In this document: positions 9,434 to 17,651 of the stretch, piece by piece
Layout: every line of letters begins with the position of its first letter
How positions within the stretch are numbered: the stretch's first letter is position 1
Assembly (NCBI GenBank): GCA_946479985.1
Contig: CAMLIF010000005.1
Span: 1 to 64,000, forward strand
Direction of reading: 5' to 3'
DNA: 64,000 nt
DNA from: an uncultured Flavobacteriales bacterium
GTDB taxonomy: Bacteria > Bacteroidota > Bacteroidia > Flavobacteriales > Crocinitomicaceae
The notes under the pieces: generated by a model
What the model saw: the letters and a program-made list of their open reading frames with translations, nothing else
Told to the model about the DNA's origin: nothing
Database searches by the model: none
Translations under genes and position numbers: made by a program

Positions 9434-11272
9434 ATGAAATGGATTTTTACAATAACTCTACTCATTGGTGGAGTATCTGAAATTAAAGCACAATTTTCAG
9501 AGAAACAAATAGAGAATTTCTCGAGTTCTCCGAATGATACACAGCGATTTGTTTGCGGAATGGAGTTCGAATCTGATGGTTGTCATATTTGTAATTCTAC
9601 GACTGCATCTCACAGTTCTGAGTTTACAGATCCGGCAGAAGGTGATGAGTCAGTAAGAATGAACTATTCCATGATTGGCGGAAGTGCAACCAATGAATAT
9701 GCTCGTTTACTTCCTCAATGGCCGTATGTTTACAAATATTACTTCAGTGATTTGGGATATGCGCCTTATGGATTGAAAATTCAGATTAAGGGTGAAGAAG
9801 GAAATACGGATAAGTTTAGAATGATGCTTATTGAAGATACGAATCTCGATCTGAGTATTTGGGATAGTGAGGAAGCATTTTATTACGTGAACGATACCGT
9901 ATTGGGAAATGCATATTGGCAGGAAATCACCATTCCTTATTCCGCTTTCAGTCCCCTGACAACGGGTGTGTTGGATTTGAACAGAGTGCGCGGATACACA
10001 CTGGATATTCTCAATACTTCTTCCACAGCGCACCAGGGAAGTGTTTGTTTTGATGACCTCAGACAATTAATTACAACCGCCCCTCAGAAAGATAGTGTTG
10101 CAATGGCGGGAACTTTTGTGATTTACAACGATTTTATGGATAACTGGACGTCTGATCAATGGCGCGGACAGATCCAATTGATGAAAGACGTATGTATGAA
10201 GAAAGTCATTCTTCAGTTTACGCAATCAGCATCAACGAGTTATTATTCCAATGCTTCGGGAACCTGGATCAACACCGAAACGAGTATTGTAGATTCTATT
10301 GTAAAAGCAGCTGAACTTGAGAATTTCGGTGTGGTTTTCGGCTTGTCTACGAATTCCGATTGCAGTATTACATCGCCAAATGCTTCTGCCTGTACTGATG
10401 AATTGATACGGAATCAATCTATCGTTGATGATTTGTTTGATAAATTCGGAGCAAGCCCTGCGTTTGATGGTTGGTACATTACGAAAGAATTCTGGGAAGC
10501 AAGAATCACCCAAAGCACAGAGTATACTGACTATTATCAGCAACTTTCGAGCTACTGCAAAAGCTACGACAGCTCGAAAACGGTTTCTATCGCTCCGGCA
10601 ATTTTTCTGAACTATCCGGCAGATGTTTATGCGGATTGGATGAATGATTTTTTATTGCAATGTCCGTCGATAGACATCGTTTACTTTCAAGATATGGGAG
10701 GCAGATTGATTACTGATTCGGATGTTGATCTCCCGCATTACTTTGGTTTAATGAAAGAGGTTTGTGAAACACATGGAAAAATATTTGGTGTAGATATCGA
10801 ATCTATACATAAAATAAAAAAAAAAAACGCGCTTCCTTATAACTACAGAACGAAAACCCTTGACGAACTTAAAGAGCAATTGTACTCCGCCAGTGTGTAT
10901 TCAGACGAGATTGTCAATTATTGCTGGCAATATTTTTATTTATACGGAGATCAGCTTTATTTGGATTATGAGGAATGGATAACCGATTTTTGGGTGTGTG
11001 AGGAGTCAGAGACTGCCGATGTCACTGTTAATAATGAATTGAAAATACATGTCTTTCCAAATCCTGCTCAGCAGGTCCTGTATATTCAGTTGCCTGACAG
11101 TGATTCTGAAATTGAGCAGATACTTTTATATGATGTCTCAGGAGTTATTCATCATGCGTACTGCGATGCAGGAAATAATGTAGATGTTTCAGGTTTAGCT
11201 CCCGGAATTTACTTTCTGGACATTGTTGTCAAGGATAAGTCAATATACACTTGTCGATTTGTAAAACAGTAA
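9434..11272 (+). CDS. secreted DUF4434-type TIM-barrel protein with T9SS sorting domain
   Basis: A 612-residue protein with a signal peptide (ending near residue 20, EIKAQ), an N-terminal beta-rich region (about 30-210), a central region beginning GTFVIYNDFMDNWTSDQW and KKVILQFTQSAS that resembles DUF4434 barrels found in carbohydrate-active contexts, and a C-terminal sorting domain (about 535-612; FPNPAQQVLYIQLP, SGLAPGIYFLDI) of the T9SS type. It should be exported and processed at the cell surface. An unusual run of 12 A residues at 10816-10827 sits in the barrel and stays in frame as part of IKKKN. No catalytic residues can be assigned with confidence. Confidence 0.82.
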   Translation: MKWIFTITLLIGGVSEIKAQFSEKQIENFSSSPNDTQRFVCGMEFESDGCHICNSTTASHSSEFTDPAEGDESVRMNYSMIGGSATNEYARLLPQWPYVYKYYFSDLGYAPYGLKIQIKGEEGNTDKFRMMLIEDTNLDLSIWDSEEAFYYVNDTVLGNAYWQEITIPYSAFSPLTTGVLDLNRVRGYTLDILNTSSTAHQGSVCFDDLRQLITTAPQKDSVAMAGTFVIYNDFMDNWTSDQWRGQIQLMKDVCMKKVILQFTQSASTSYYSNASGTWINTETSIVDSIVKAAELENFGVVFGLSTNSDCSITSPNASACTDELIRNQSIVDDLFDKFGASPAFDGWYITKEFWEARITQSTEYTDYYQQLSSYCKSYDSSKTVSIAPAIFLNYPADVYADWMNDFLLQCPSIDIVYFQDMGGRLITDSDVDLPHYFGLMKEVCETHGKIFGVDIESIHKIKKKNALPYNYRTKTLDELKEQLYSASVYSDEIVNYCWQYFYLYGDQLYLDYEEWITDFWVCEESETADVTVNNELKIHVFPNPAQQVLYIQLPDSDSEIEQILLYDVSGVIHHAYCDAGNNVDVSGLAPGIYFLDIVVKDKSIYTCRFVKQ

Positions 11273-11284
11273 ATAGAGTGGTAC

Positions 11285-12898
11285 TTATTCCACCACAAAA
11301 CTAAAAATCTTATTCCCTCTTGCTCCAACTACAATTCGGTTATTCCATGCCACGGGCGAACTTTCCCAAACCACCGGATAATGTTCCCGGTGAATAATTT
11401 CTCCTGTTAAACCGTTTGTGAGGTATACATTTCCGAAAACATCTGTAAAGAAAAGATAGCAGTCGCCGGTTTTGGTGTATAAAGCAATTGGTGAGGCCCA
11501 GCTGTAATTGGGAAGCGGGATCTTGTATTTCTCTTTTCCGGTTCGTTTATCAATTGCAACAAATTCTCCGGCGAATGAATTATTTGTTCTGGAGAATATG
11601 GCAAAGACCAGGTTTTTGGCTTTTTCTTTTCCTGGAAGTATACTTGCAAGCACACCGCCTGAGTTTATTCTTCCGTTTAAGGTGGTAGCGGCGCAAGTTC
11701 TTCCAACTTTCCATTGCTCTTTCCCGGTAATTGCATCCAGTTTTCGAACATAAGCCACTCCTGTTTCGCCCTGGATATCTACCTCGTTCCCAATATACAA
11801 ATAGGGATGGTTCTCTTCCTGCAGATCGAGAACAAGAGAAGCGTCTGTATCGTCCTGGTTATCAAAATACCAGATCGGCCGCATGTTCATTAGATCCAGG
11901 CAAAAAATATTTCCCGAATTGTCTGCGAAATAGCCCAGGTTGTTCCAAGCGCTCATGCTGGCTTCCAATCCCTGTCCGGGTTTATCATTTACGTAATAAT
12001 TGAACTTTGTGGAATTCGAGATAGATAAATTCGGATAAACTTTTGCTTTGTAGATTTGGCCGTTCTCCCCCGGGTGAAACCACATTCCCGATTTCGGGTG
12101 AATTAGCGCGTTACTGTCGAACGCACCCCATTGTCGCCGGGCAGTTGGATCCAATCCGCTTCGGTGCAGAATTTCATTTCCTGAAAACATGTTGAATACA
12201 TAAGAACCAAATCTGCCTGCGTTCGGGATTCCTTGCCCCACGTAGAGTAAACCATTCATTCTGGGGTCAACGGAAACAGTCCCTTTAATCGGATTGTGTA
12301 TAGATAAATGCGGGCGTGTCGGAATTCCTTTTTCCCAATCGAGAAAATAAATATTCCCGCAAAGCGAGCCTATTATTGCTTCTTTATTGTTCGATTGTTT
12401 GAGGAAATCGGTTGTAGCTCCGAATAAACGATCTTTGATTTTTTGCGGCCATTGAATCACAAGCGGCTGACCTGTCCAACCCGATCCGCCACCCCAGGTA
12501 CCGGTTCCGGAATCTCTGTCATCTCTGGCAGTTTCAAAGATCCAGTCTGCCCGAAAAGAAGTTGGTTTTTTAGCCAGGTTCCCACGAACCGGATTATTCC
12601 GCTGTGGGTTCCCCCGAAAACAGAAAACCCCGTTTTTGTTGGAATAATCTTCCGTAAAAATGATCTGCTCTGTAGAATCAGTATTGTCGATATCCAGGAT
12701 GCGGTAATTCAGTGCAGAAATATCCTGTATTCCGGGTTCTTTTACTTCCCATTTCGAATCCTCGTCGAGCATGTTCTCTACAAAGCGGGGTAGAATCTTT
12801 ACTTCCGGCTTGATGTAATGGAGTATAATTCCAAGTCCGAAATAGCCAAAGAGAAAAATGAAGGAATAAATAGTAACGAGCAGAATAATTCGTTTCAT
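11285..12898 (-). CDS. membrane-anchored PQQ-type beta-propeller protein
   Basis: A 537-residue protein with an N-terminal transmembrane anchor (about residues 5-27) and repeated outer-strand motifs of the quinoprotein-like propeller (WEKGIPTRPHLSI, VRKLDAITGKEQWKVG, VAIDKRTGKEKYKIPLPNYSWASPI, VYLTNGLTGEIIHREH). It lacks the dehydrogenase signature and accessory genes that would indicate PQQ use, so a structural or binding role in the periplasm is more likely. It converges on the DUF4434 gene with only 12 bp between the stops. A -7 box lies 4 nt before its ATG. Confidence 0.82.
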   Translation of the reverse strand: MKRIILLVTIYSFIFLFGYFGLGIILHYIKPEVKILPRFVENMLDEDSKWEVKEPGIQDISALNYRILDIDNTDSTEQIIFTEDYSNKNGVFCFRGNPQRNNPVRGNLAKKPTSFRADWIFETARDDRDSGTGTWGGGSGWTGQPLVIQWPQKIKDRLFGATTDFLKQSNNKEAIIGSLCGNIYFLDWEKGIPTRPHLSIHNPIKGTVSVDPRMNGLLYVGQGIPNAGRFGSYVFNMFSGNEILHRSGLDPTARRQWGAFDSNALIHPKSGMWFHPGENGQIYKAKVYPNLSISNSTKFNYYVNDKPGQGLEASMSAWNNLGYFADNSGNIFCLDLMNMRPIWYFDNQDDTDASLVLDLQEENHPYLYIGNEVDIQGETGVAYVRKLDAITGKEQWKVGRTCAATTLNGRINSGGVLASILPGKEKAKNLVFAIFSRTNNSFAGEFVAIDKRTGKEKYKIPLPNYSWASPIALYTKTGDCYLFFTDVFGNVYLTNGLTGEIIHREHYPVVWESSPVAWNNRIVVGARGNKIFSFVVE

Positions 12899-12902
12899 AC
12901 AG

Positions 12903-12910
12903 CAAAGCTA
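12903..12910 (-). promoter_or_regulatory. -7 box 4 nt before the beta-propeller start
   Basis: TAGCTTTG on the minus strand, an exact TAnnTTTG match, then CTGT and the ATG. It is divergent from a similar box before purT. Confidence 0.6.
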
Positions 12911-12980
12911 GTCCTTTGATTAGCTGATTATTTGAGTTTATTGGAAAAGTATGAGCGTTGGGTTGTTGAAAGCTCTTTAT

Positions 12981-13114
12981 GCCTCCTCCCTTTGAGAAGA
13001 GAAAGCATCGCTTTCGATATAATCAGCTACAGCTGATTACTAAGGAGGGTGGCTGAGAATTTTGACGAGAACACTCTTCCCCTTAATCGTCCTGTCTGAC
13101 ACCAAACAGGCAGG
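12981..13114. repeat. cluster of inverted repeats, possible three-stem element
   Basis: Between the divergent propeller and purT genes an imperfect outer stem (CCTCC at 12983-12987 with GGAGG at 13044-13048) encloses two perfect hairpins: GAAAGC/GCTTTC (13001-13015, 3-nt loop) and AATCAGCT/AGCTGATT (13021-13038, 2-nt loop). A further hairpin, CCTGTCTG/CAGGCAGG with one G-U pair, follows at 13091-13114. The arrangement resembles a dispersed palindromic element or a structured RNA; I see no reading frame in the gap. Confidence 0.5.
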
Positions 13115-13161
13115 CCCCATAGTAGAAGACTTAAATCCTCATTTTTTAAAGAATATTCATC

Positions 13162-13169
13162 TAAATTTG
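13162..13169 (+). promoter_or_regulatory. -7 box 4 nt before the purT start
   Basis: TAAATTTG, an exact TAnnTTTG match, then CACC and the ATG at 13174. This predicts a leaderless transcript. Confidence 0.6.
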
Positions 13170-13173
13170 CACC

Positions 13174-14340
13174 ATGAAAAAAACGATTTTGTTATTGGGT
13201 TCGGGTGAACTTGGAAAAGAAGTTGTAATTGCTTTACAGCGTTTGGGACAGCATGTTATTGCCGTTGACAGTTATGCTGGTGCTCCTGCAATGCAGGTAG
13301 CCGATGATTTTGCTGTGATCAATATGCTGGATGGTGATGCTCTTGATGAGTTGGTTGCCCGTTTTCAACCCGATTTGATTGTTCCTGAGATTGAAGCAAT
13401 CAGAACAGAGCGTTTTTATGATTATGAGAAACAGGGAATTCAGGTTGTTCCATCAGCGAAAGCGGCTAATTATACGATGAATCGTAAGGCAATTCGCGAT
13501 TTGGCAGCAAAAGAAGTTGGAGTTAAAACCGCAAAGTATTTATATGCCACCACGCTCGCTGAATTTACGAATGCCGTCAACACAATCGGTATCCCGTGCG
13601 TGGTGAAACCTTTGATGTCGAGTTCTGGAAAAGGACAATCGGTTGTGAAATCGGAGAACGATATTGAAAAATCGTGGAATTATGCCCTGGAAGGTTCACG
13701 CGGCGATTTATTGGAAGTTATTGTGGAGGAATTCATTCCTTTTGAATATGAGATTACACTTTTGACTGTTACCCAGAAGAATGGTGAAACGTTATTCTGT
13801 CCGCCAATCGGCCACAGACAGGAGCGCGGTGATTACCAGGAAAGCTGGCAGCCGATGCCAATGAACCCGGAACATTTAGCCGAAGCTCAGAAAATGGCAG
13901 CCGATGTAACAAAAGCACTTGGTGGATTTGGAATTTGGGGTGTAGAGTTTTTCATTACGAAAGATGGAGCTGTTTTCTCAGAATTGTCTCCGCGTCCGCA
14001 TGATACCGGGATGGTTACGCTTGCAGGAACACAGAATTTCTCTGAATTTGAATTGCATGTTCGGGCTATTTTGGGCTTACCAATTCCATCTGTTCATTTA
14101 CTGAAAAATGGTGCTAGTGCTGTTGTTTTAGCTGATAGAGAAACGGTTTCTGCACCCAATTTTGTTGGTTTGGAAGAAGTTCTTGCAGTTGAAGGGTCGG
14201 ATATTCGTTTATTCGGAAAACCAACGGCACGACCTTACAGACGAATGGGTGTTGTGCTTTATTCAGGCGATCAGCCGATAGAGGAAATTACTTTGAAAGC
14301 GAAGGAATTGGCTGCGAAAGTTAATTTGTCGTACGAGTGA
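13174..14340 (+). CDS. purT: formate-dependent phosphoribosylglycinamide formyltransferase (GAR transformylase 2)
   Basis: A 388-residue ATP-grasp enzyme that makes formyl-GAR from GAR, formate and ATP in purine synthesis, without folate. The length and sequence match PurT throughout: [20 protein letters not shown] at the N-terminus, [30 protein letters not shown] in the ATP-grasp region, and [27 protein letters not shown] with metal-binding acidic residues. The downstream flavoprotein starts at a GTG overlapping the purT stop (GTGA), so the two are co-transcribed. Confidence 0.96.
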   Translation: MKKTILLLGSGELGKEVVIALQRLGQHVIAVDSYAGAPAMQVADDFAVINMLDGDALDELVARFQPDLIVPEIEAIRTERFYDYEKQGIQVVPSAKAANYTMNRKAIRDLAAKEVGVKTAKYLYATTLAEFTNAVNTIGIPCVVKPLMSSSGKGQSVVKSENDIEKSWNYALEGSRGDLLEVIVEEFIPFEYEITLLTVTQKNGETLFCPPIGHRQERGDYQESWQPMPMNPEHLAEAQKMAADVTKALGGFGIWGVEFFITKDGAVFSELSPRPHDTGMVTLAGTQNFSEFELHVRAILGLPIPSVHLLKNGASAVVLADRETVSAPNFVGLEEVLAVEGSDIRLFGKPTARPYRRMGVVLYSGDQPIEEITLKAKELAAKVNLSYE

Positions 14341-15503
14341 GTGCGAAACGCGTCGTAATTGTTGGCGGTGGTCCTGCGGGACTAATGGCAGCCACACAAT
14401 TGCTGGATGCCGGCTGTGAATTGACATTGATTGATCACAAAGCAACCGTAGGAAGAAAATTTCTGGTTGCCGGCGACGGTGGATTTAATTTGACCCACTC
14501 CGAAGAATTAGACTCCTTTCTTGATAAGTATGATTCCGATTGGATTAAAAATGCAGTTAAACAATTTGACTCTTCCGGTTTCCGAGATTTCCTTGATTCT
14601 ATAGGTGTTCCGACAATTGTTGGTTCTTCCGGAAAAGTATTTCCAACAGAAGATTTGAAACCAATCGATGTGTTGAATTCCTGGAAGAAAATCCTTTCGG
14701 AGATCGATTTTCGAATGAATACTAAACTGCTCGATTTTTCTCAGAATATCTTAACCGTTGATTCTGAAGGAAAGAAAGAGGAAATTCCTTGCGATTACCT
14801 GGTTTTGGCGCTGGGAGGCGGCTCATGGGAGAAAACGGGTTCAGATGGAAAATGGGCGGAACTTTTTGAATCTAAGAATATAAAAGTTTCACCGTTCAAA
14901 TCCAGCAATTCCGGGATTGTTCTTTATGAAAACTGGTTGGGAGATTTAGCAGGAAAAATATTGAAGAACGTAGTTGTTAGTTGTGAGGATTTGTCGTGTG
15001 CCGGTGATTTGGTTTGTACAGACTATGGTTTGGAAGGAAAACCAGTGTATGCTGTAAACAGAGCGCTTCGCGAACAGGAAAAACCGCAGATTGTAATTGA
15101 TTTTAAACCACAGGTTTCTTTTGAGAAAATCCTGGCTGTTCTGACAAAAGCTAAGAGTCCTACGCTTGGTTTAAAAGACCTGAAATTGGGGGAGGTTGCA
15201 CTTTACTGGATCCGGAATTTCGTTTCCAAGGAAAAATTCACGAATCCAAAGGAATTAGCAAAACTGATCAAGAAATTTCCAATCGGTATCAGAGGTTTCC
15301 GGCCATTGGATGAGGTAATTTCAACTGCGGGAGGAGTGGAAACTTCCGAATTGGATGAAAACGGCTCTTTGAAGCAATTTCCGAGCGTTTTCTGCGCCGG
15401 TGAAATGATTAATTGGGACGCGCCAACCGGAGGATATTTAATTCAGGGTTGTGTTTCCTCAGGATACGTAGTAGGAAAAAGAATCGCAAAACTTCTTAAT
15501 TGA
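14337..15503 (+). CDS. HI0933/TIGR03862-type FAD-dependent flavoprotein
   Basis: A 388-residue flavoprotein with an N-terminal dinucleotide-binding motif ([14 protein letters not shown], residues 6-19), the family segment [18 protein letters not shown] (about 40-57) and [21 protein letters not shown], and a C-terminal FAD-contacting region ([25 protein letters not shown]). The family is annotated as putative NAD(P)/FAD oxidoreductases; the physiological substrate is not known. The GTG start at 14337 overlaps the purT stop by 4 bp and is the only start giving the full nucleotide-binding motif. Confidence 0.88.
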   Translation: MSAKRVVIVGGGPAGLMAATQLLDAGCELTLIDHKATVGRKFLVAGDGGFNLTHSEELDSFLDKYDSDWIKNAVKQFDSSGFRDFLDSIGVPTIVGSSGKVFPTEDLKPIDVLNSWKKILSEIDFRMNTKLLDFSQNILTVDSEGKKEEIPCDYLVLALGGGSWEKTGSDGKWAELFESKNIKVSPFKSSNSGIVLYENWLGDLAGKILKNVVVSCEDLSCAGDLVCTDYGLEGKPVYAVNRALREQEKPQIVIDFKPQVSFEKILAVLTKAKSPTLGLKDLKLGEVALYWIRNFVSKEKFTNPKELAKLIKKFPIGIRGFRPLDEVISTAGGVETSELDENGSLKQFPSVFCAGEMINWDAPTGGYLIQGCVSSGYVVGKRIAKLLN

Positions 15504-15604
15504 AAATTGAATAAGCGATCAAAAGGCGGCTGAACGCATACGCTAAAGCTTCAACATAAGCGTAGTGGAATCGAAGTCACCTGCTTTCAATTTTCGATTC
15601 AATT
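15498..15604. repeat. intergenic inverted repeat between convergent genes
   Basis: AATTGAAAATTGAAT at 15498-15512 is complementary to the TTCAATTTTC..ATT arm at about 15586-15600. The roughly 70-nt interior contains a CTTC...GAAG arrangement reminiscent of the TCGAAG repeats elsewhere in the window. It may act as a terminator for both genes. Confidence 0.4.
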
Positions 15605-15995
15605 ATTGGTCGATTCGCGGCAAATTCACTTTTTCTTTCACGATAAATGCCGTTGGGAACAATGTTCCTGTGTTTGCTTTTATTTCCTCGGCTTCAAGCT
15701 GTGTTCTGAAATCTCCTACTTTCAAAAAGTAATGCGGAGCGATAAACTCCATGTAGGTATCCACTTTAGGGTAAAGCGAAGTGAATTTCGATCTTGCGTC
15801 GTCTACAACACTTTTATCTGAATCAAAAGCCAGCTGAACCCGGTAACCGTTAATGCTAACGCTTGTTTCCGGCGCAACCGGAGTCCCGATCATTTTTACC
15901 AGCCCGTCAATTCTAGAATCTTTCACTACATCGATTTGGGTACTTCCGAAATGTGCGATAAGTGAAAATGTTCCGGCTAAAATGAATGCTTTCAT
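15603..15995 (-). CDS. small secreted SPOR-like protein
   Basis: A 130-residue protein starting MKAFILAGTFSLIAHFGSTQ, a signal peptide. The body (INGYRVQLAFDSDKSVVDDARSKF and YFLKVGDFRTQLEAEEIK) has the spacing and GYRVQ / VGDFRTQLEAE pattern of a SPOR domain, which binds denuded peptidoglycan glycans. I chose the ATG at 15995 because an exact -7 box lies at 16010-16017; a longer reading from 16070 would start upstream of the promoter and lose the signal peptide. Confidence 0.75.
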   Translation of the reverse strand: MKAFILAGTFSLIAHFGSTQIDVVKDSRIDGLVKMIGTPVAPETSVSINGYRVQLAFDSDKSVVDDARSKFTSLYPKVDTYMEFIAPHYFLKVGDFRTQLEAEEIKANTGTLFPTAFIVKEKVNLPRIDQ

Positions 15996-16009
15996 GTTGT
16001 AAATTTTAT

Positions 16010-16017
16010 CAAAAGTA
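16010..16017 (-). promoter_or_regulatory. promoter -7 box for the SPOR-like gene
   Basis: TACTTTTG on the minus strand, an exact TAnnTTTG match, 14 nt before the chosen ATG. It decides between two possible starts. Confidence 0.55.
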
Positions 16018-16218
16018 AAATTTCTTGCTTGGCTAAGCAAAAACTGCATATTTATCTGAGGAATTTTCACTTAAAAAACTCAATAAAGTCGCTGTATGCA
16101 TTGGTAACTAGGCATTTGTTAAGAAATGTGAAAGACCCCGGCTATTTAGAATCATTTTAAATTAAAAAGAAGGGTGCATTATTTGTCATAAAACTGTCAC
16201 GAAATGTACCTATTCTTT

Positions 16219-16226
16219 TAAATTTG
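16219..16226 (+). promoter_or_regulatory. putative promoter -7 box of the act-cox respiratory operon
   Basis: TAAATTTG, an exact TAnnTTTG match, about 70 nt before the actA ATG. The implied leader carries a possible hairpin (GTT..ACCC with GGGT..AAC, about 16232-16260), so this operon, unlike many neighbours, would have a real 5' untranslated region. Confidence 0.5.
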
Positions 16227-16295
16227 CCACCGTTAAAACCCTTGTTCGACGGGGGTAAACAGTAAGTTTTTGGAACAAAAATATCTAATAATCAG

Positions 16296-17627
16296 ATGTT
16301 TAGAAGTATAAAACAATGGTGTATAGGTGCGCTCTCAACGGTATTCGTTATGGGTGCATTTTCTGCGTACGCAGCAGATGGAGGAGCTCTTTTCAAACAA
16401 AAGTGTGCGACGTGTCACGATCCTTTTAAGGATAATACAGGTCCGGCTTTGCAGGGAGTTCGTCAGCGTTGGATAGATGGCGGAGCGAAAGAAGGTTCAA
16501 TCTACAAATGGGTTGCAAACTACGCAGATGCAGCAGCAACTGATAAGTATGCGGCTGAAATTGCGGGGTCTCGTCCGGCTGTAATGTCTGCCTTCCCGGA
16601 GCTTGCCGGAAAACAGGAAGATATCGATGCAATCTTTGACTGGGTTGATGCGCAGGTTCTGCCTACAGCTGATAAAGGTGGAGACGAAGTTGTTGCAGGA
16701 GAAGAAGAAGAGGAAGGCGGCCTTTCAATGGTTTGGATCATTCTTGGAGTAATCTTCGTTGCAGTAATTATGTCGATTGGTGGTGTTCGCCGTCAGTTAA
16801 ACAACGCAACAAGATCTGCAGCAGGAAAATCAGTTAGCAACGATCGTTCATACGGAGAAGAATTCAAGTCTTGGGCATGGAAATACAAACGTTATGTAGG
16901 TCTTGGTGGTTTGGTAATCACTATCTCATTGATCGTTTGTTTGTTCTTGTCGCTGTATTCAATCGGTGTCATGGAGGAATATCAGCCATCACAGCCAATT
17001 GCATTCCCGCATGATATCCACACGGGTAAAAACGAAATCGATTGTCGTTACTGTCACAACTCTGCAATCAAATCTAAAACTGCCGGTTTGCCTACGGTGA
17101 ACGTTTGTATGAACTGTCACAAGCAAATTGCAGGTGCAGAAGCACAAGTTCCCGAGATCGCTAAAATCTACGCAGCTGCCGGTTGGGATCCTGTGAAAAA
17201 AGTGTATTCAGGAAAAACAAAAGAAATTGTTTGGAACAAAGTTCACGTTTTACCTGATCACGTTTACTTCAATCACTCTCAGCACGTAGTTGTTGGTGGT
17301 GTAGATTGTAAACAGTGTCACGGTGATATGACAAAACAAAAAGAAACTGCTCGTGTAGTTCCTGTGAAAGACCTGAACAAAATCGAAGGTAATATTCCAT
17401 TGACGAGAGCTACATTAACAATGGGTTGGTGTATCGAGTGTCACGCTGAAAAAGAAATCACCAACGGTTCACTTGACAGCAAAGGAAATGCTTACTACAC
17501 AGAAATGCATAACCGTTTGTTGAAGAACAAGAAGTTGTACAACGAGATCTTGAAAGAAGAGAACGGAAAAGTGAAAATAACAGTTAAAGAATTAGGTGGT
17601 TGGGAATGTGCTAAGTGTCACTATTAA
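16296..17627 (+). CDS. actA: alternative complex III subunit ActA, multiheme cytochrome c with extra N-terminal heme domain
   Basis: A 443-residue protein with a signal-like N-terminus, a CATCH heme site at residues 37-41 in a monoheme-like domain, an acidic linker, membrane helices near 143-165 and 195-220, and then five further CxxCH motifs (CRYCH, CMNCH, CKQCH, CIECH, CAKCH at the extreme C-terminus). ActA of alternative complex III carries electrons from the quinol site toward the terminal oxidase. The five C-terminal hemes match the core ActA; the sixth, N-terminal heme domain looks like a fused monoheme cytochrome. It is the first gene of an eight-gene operon. Confidence 0.93.
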   Translation: MFRSIKQWCIGALSTVFVMGAFSAYAADGGALFKQKCATCHDPFKDNTGPALQGVRQRWIDGGAKEGSIYKWVANYADAAATDKYAAEIAGSRPAVMSAFPELAGKQEDIDAIFDWVDAQVLPTADKGGDEVVAGEEEEEGGLSMVWIILGVIFVAVIMSIGGVRRQLNNATRSAAGKSVSNDRSYGEEFKSWAWKYKRYVGLGGLVITISLIVCLFLSLYSIGVMEEYQPSQPIAFPHDIHTGKNEIDCRYCHNSAIKSKTAGLPTVNVCMNCHKQIAGAEAQVPEIAKIYAAAGWDPVKKVYSGKTKEIVWNKVHVLPDHVYFNHSQHVVVGGVDCKQCHGDMTKQKETARVVPVKDLNKIEGNIPLTRATLTMGWCIECHAEKEITNGSLDSKGNAYYTEMHNRLLKNKKLYNEILKEENGKVKITVKELGGWECAKCHY

Positions 17628-17651
17628 TCACTCTTGTTGAAGATAAAGTAA

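Noticed and set aside
12443..12793. 116-codon plus-strand frame opposite the beta-propeller gene
   Set aside because: The minus-strand propeller has a signal anchor, repeat motifs and a promoter; the opposite frame has none.
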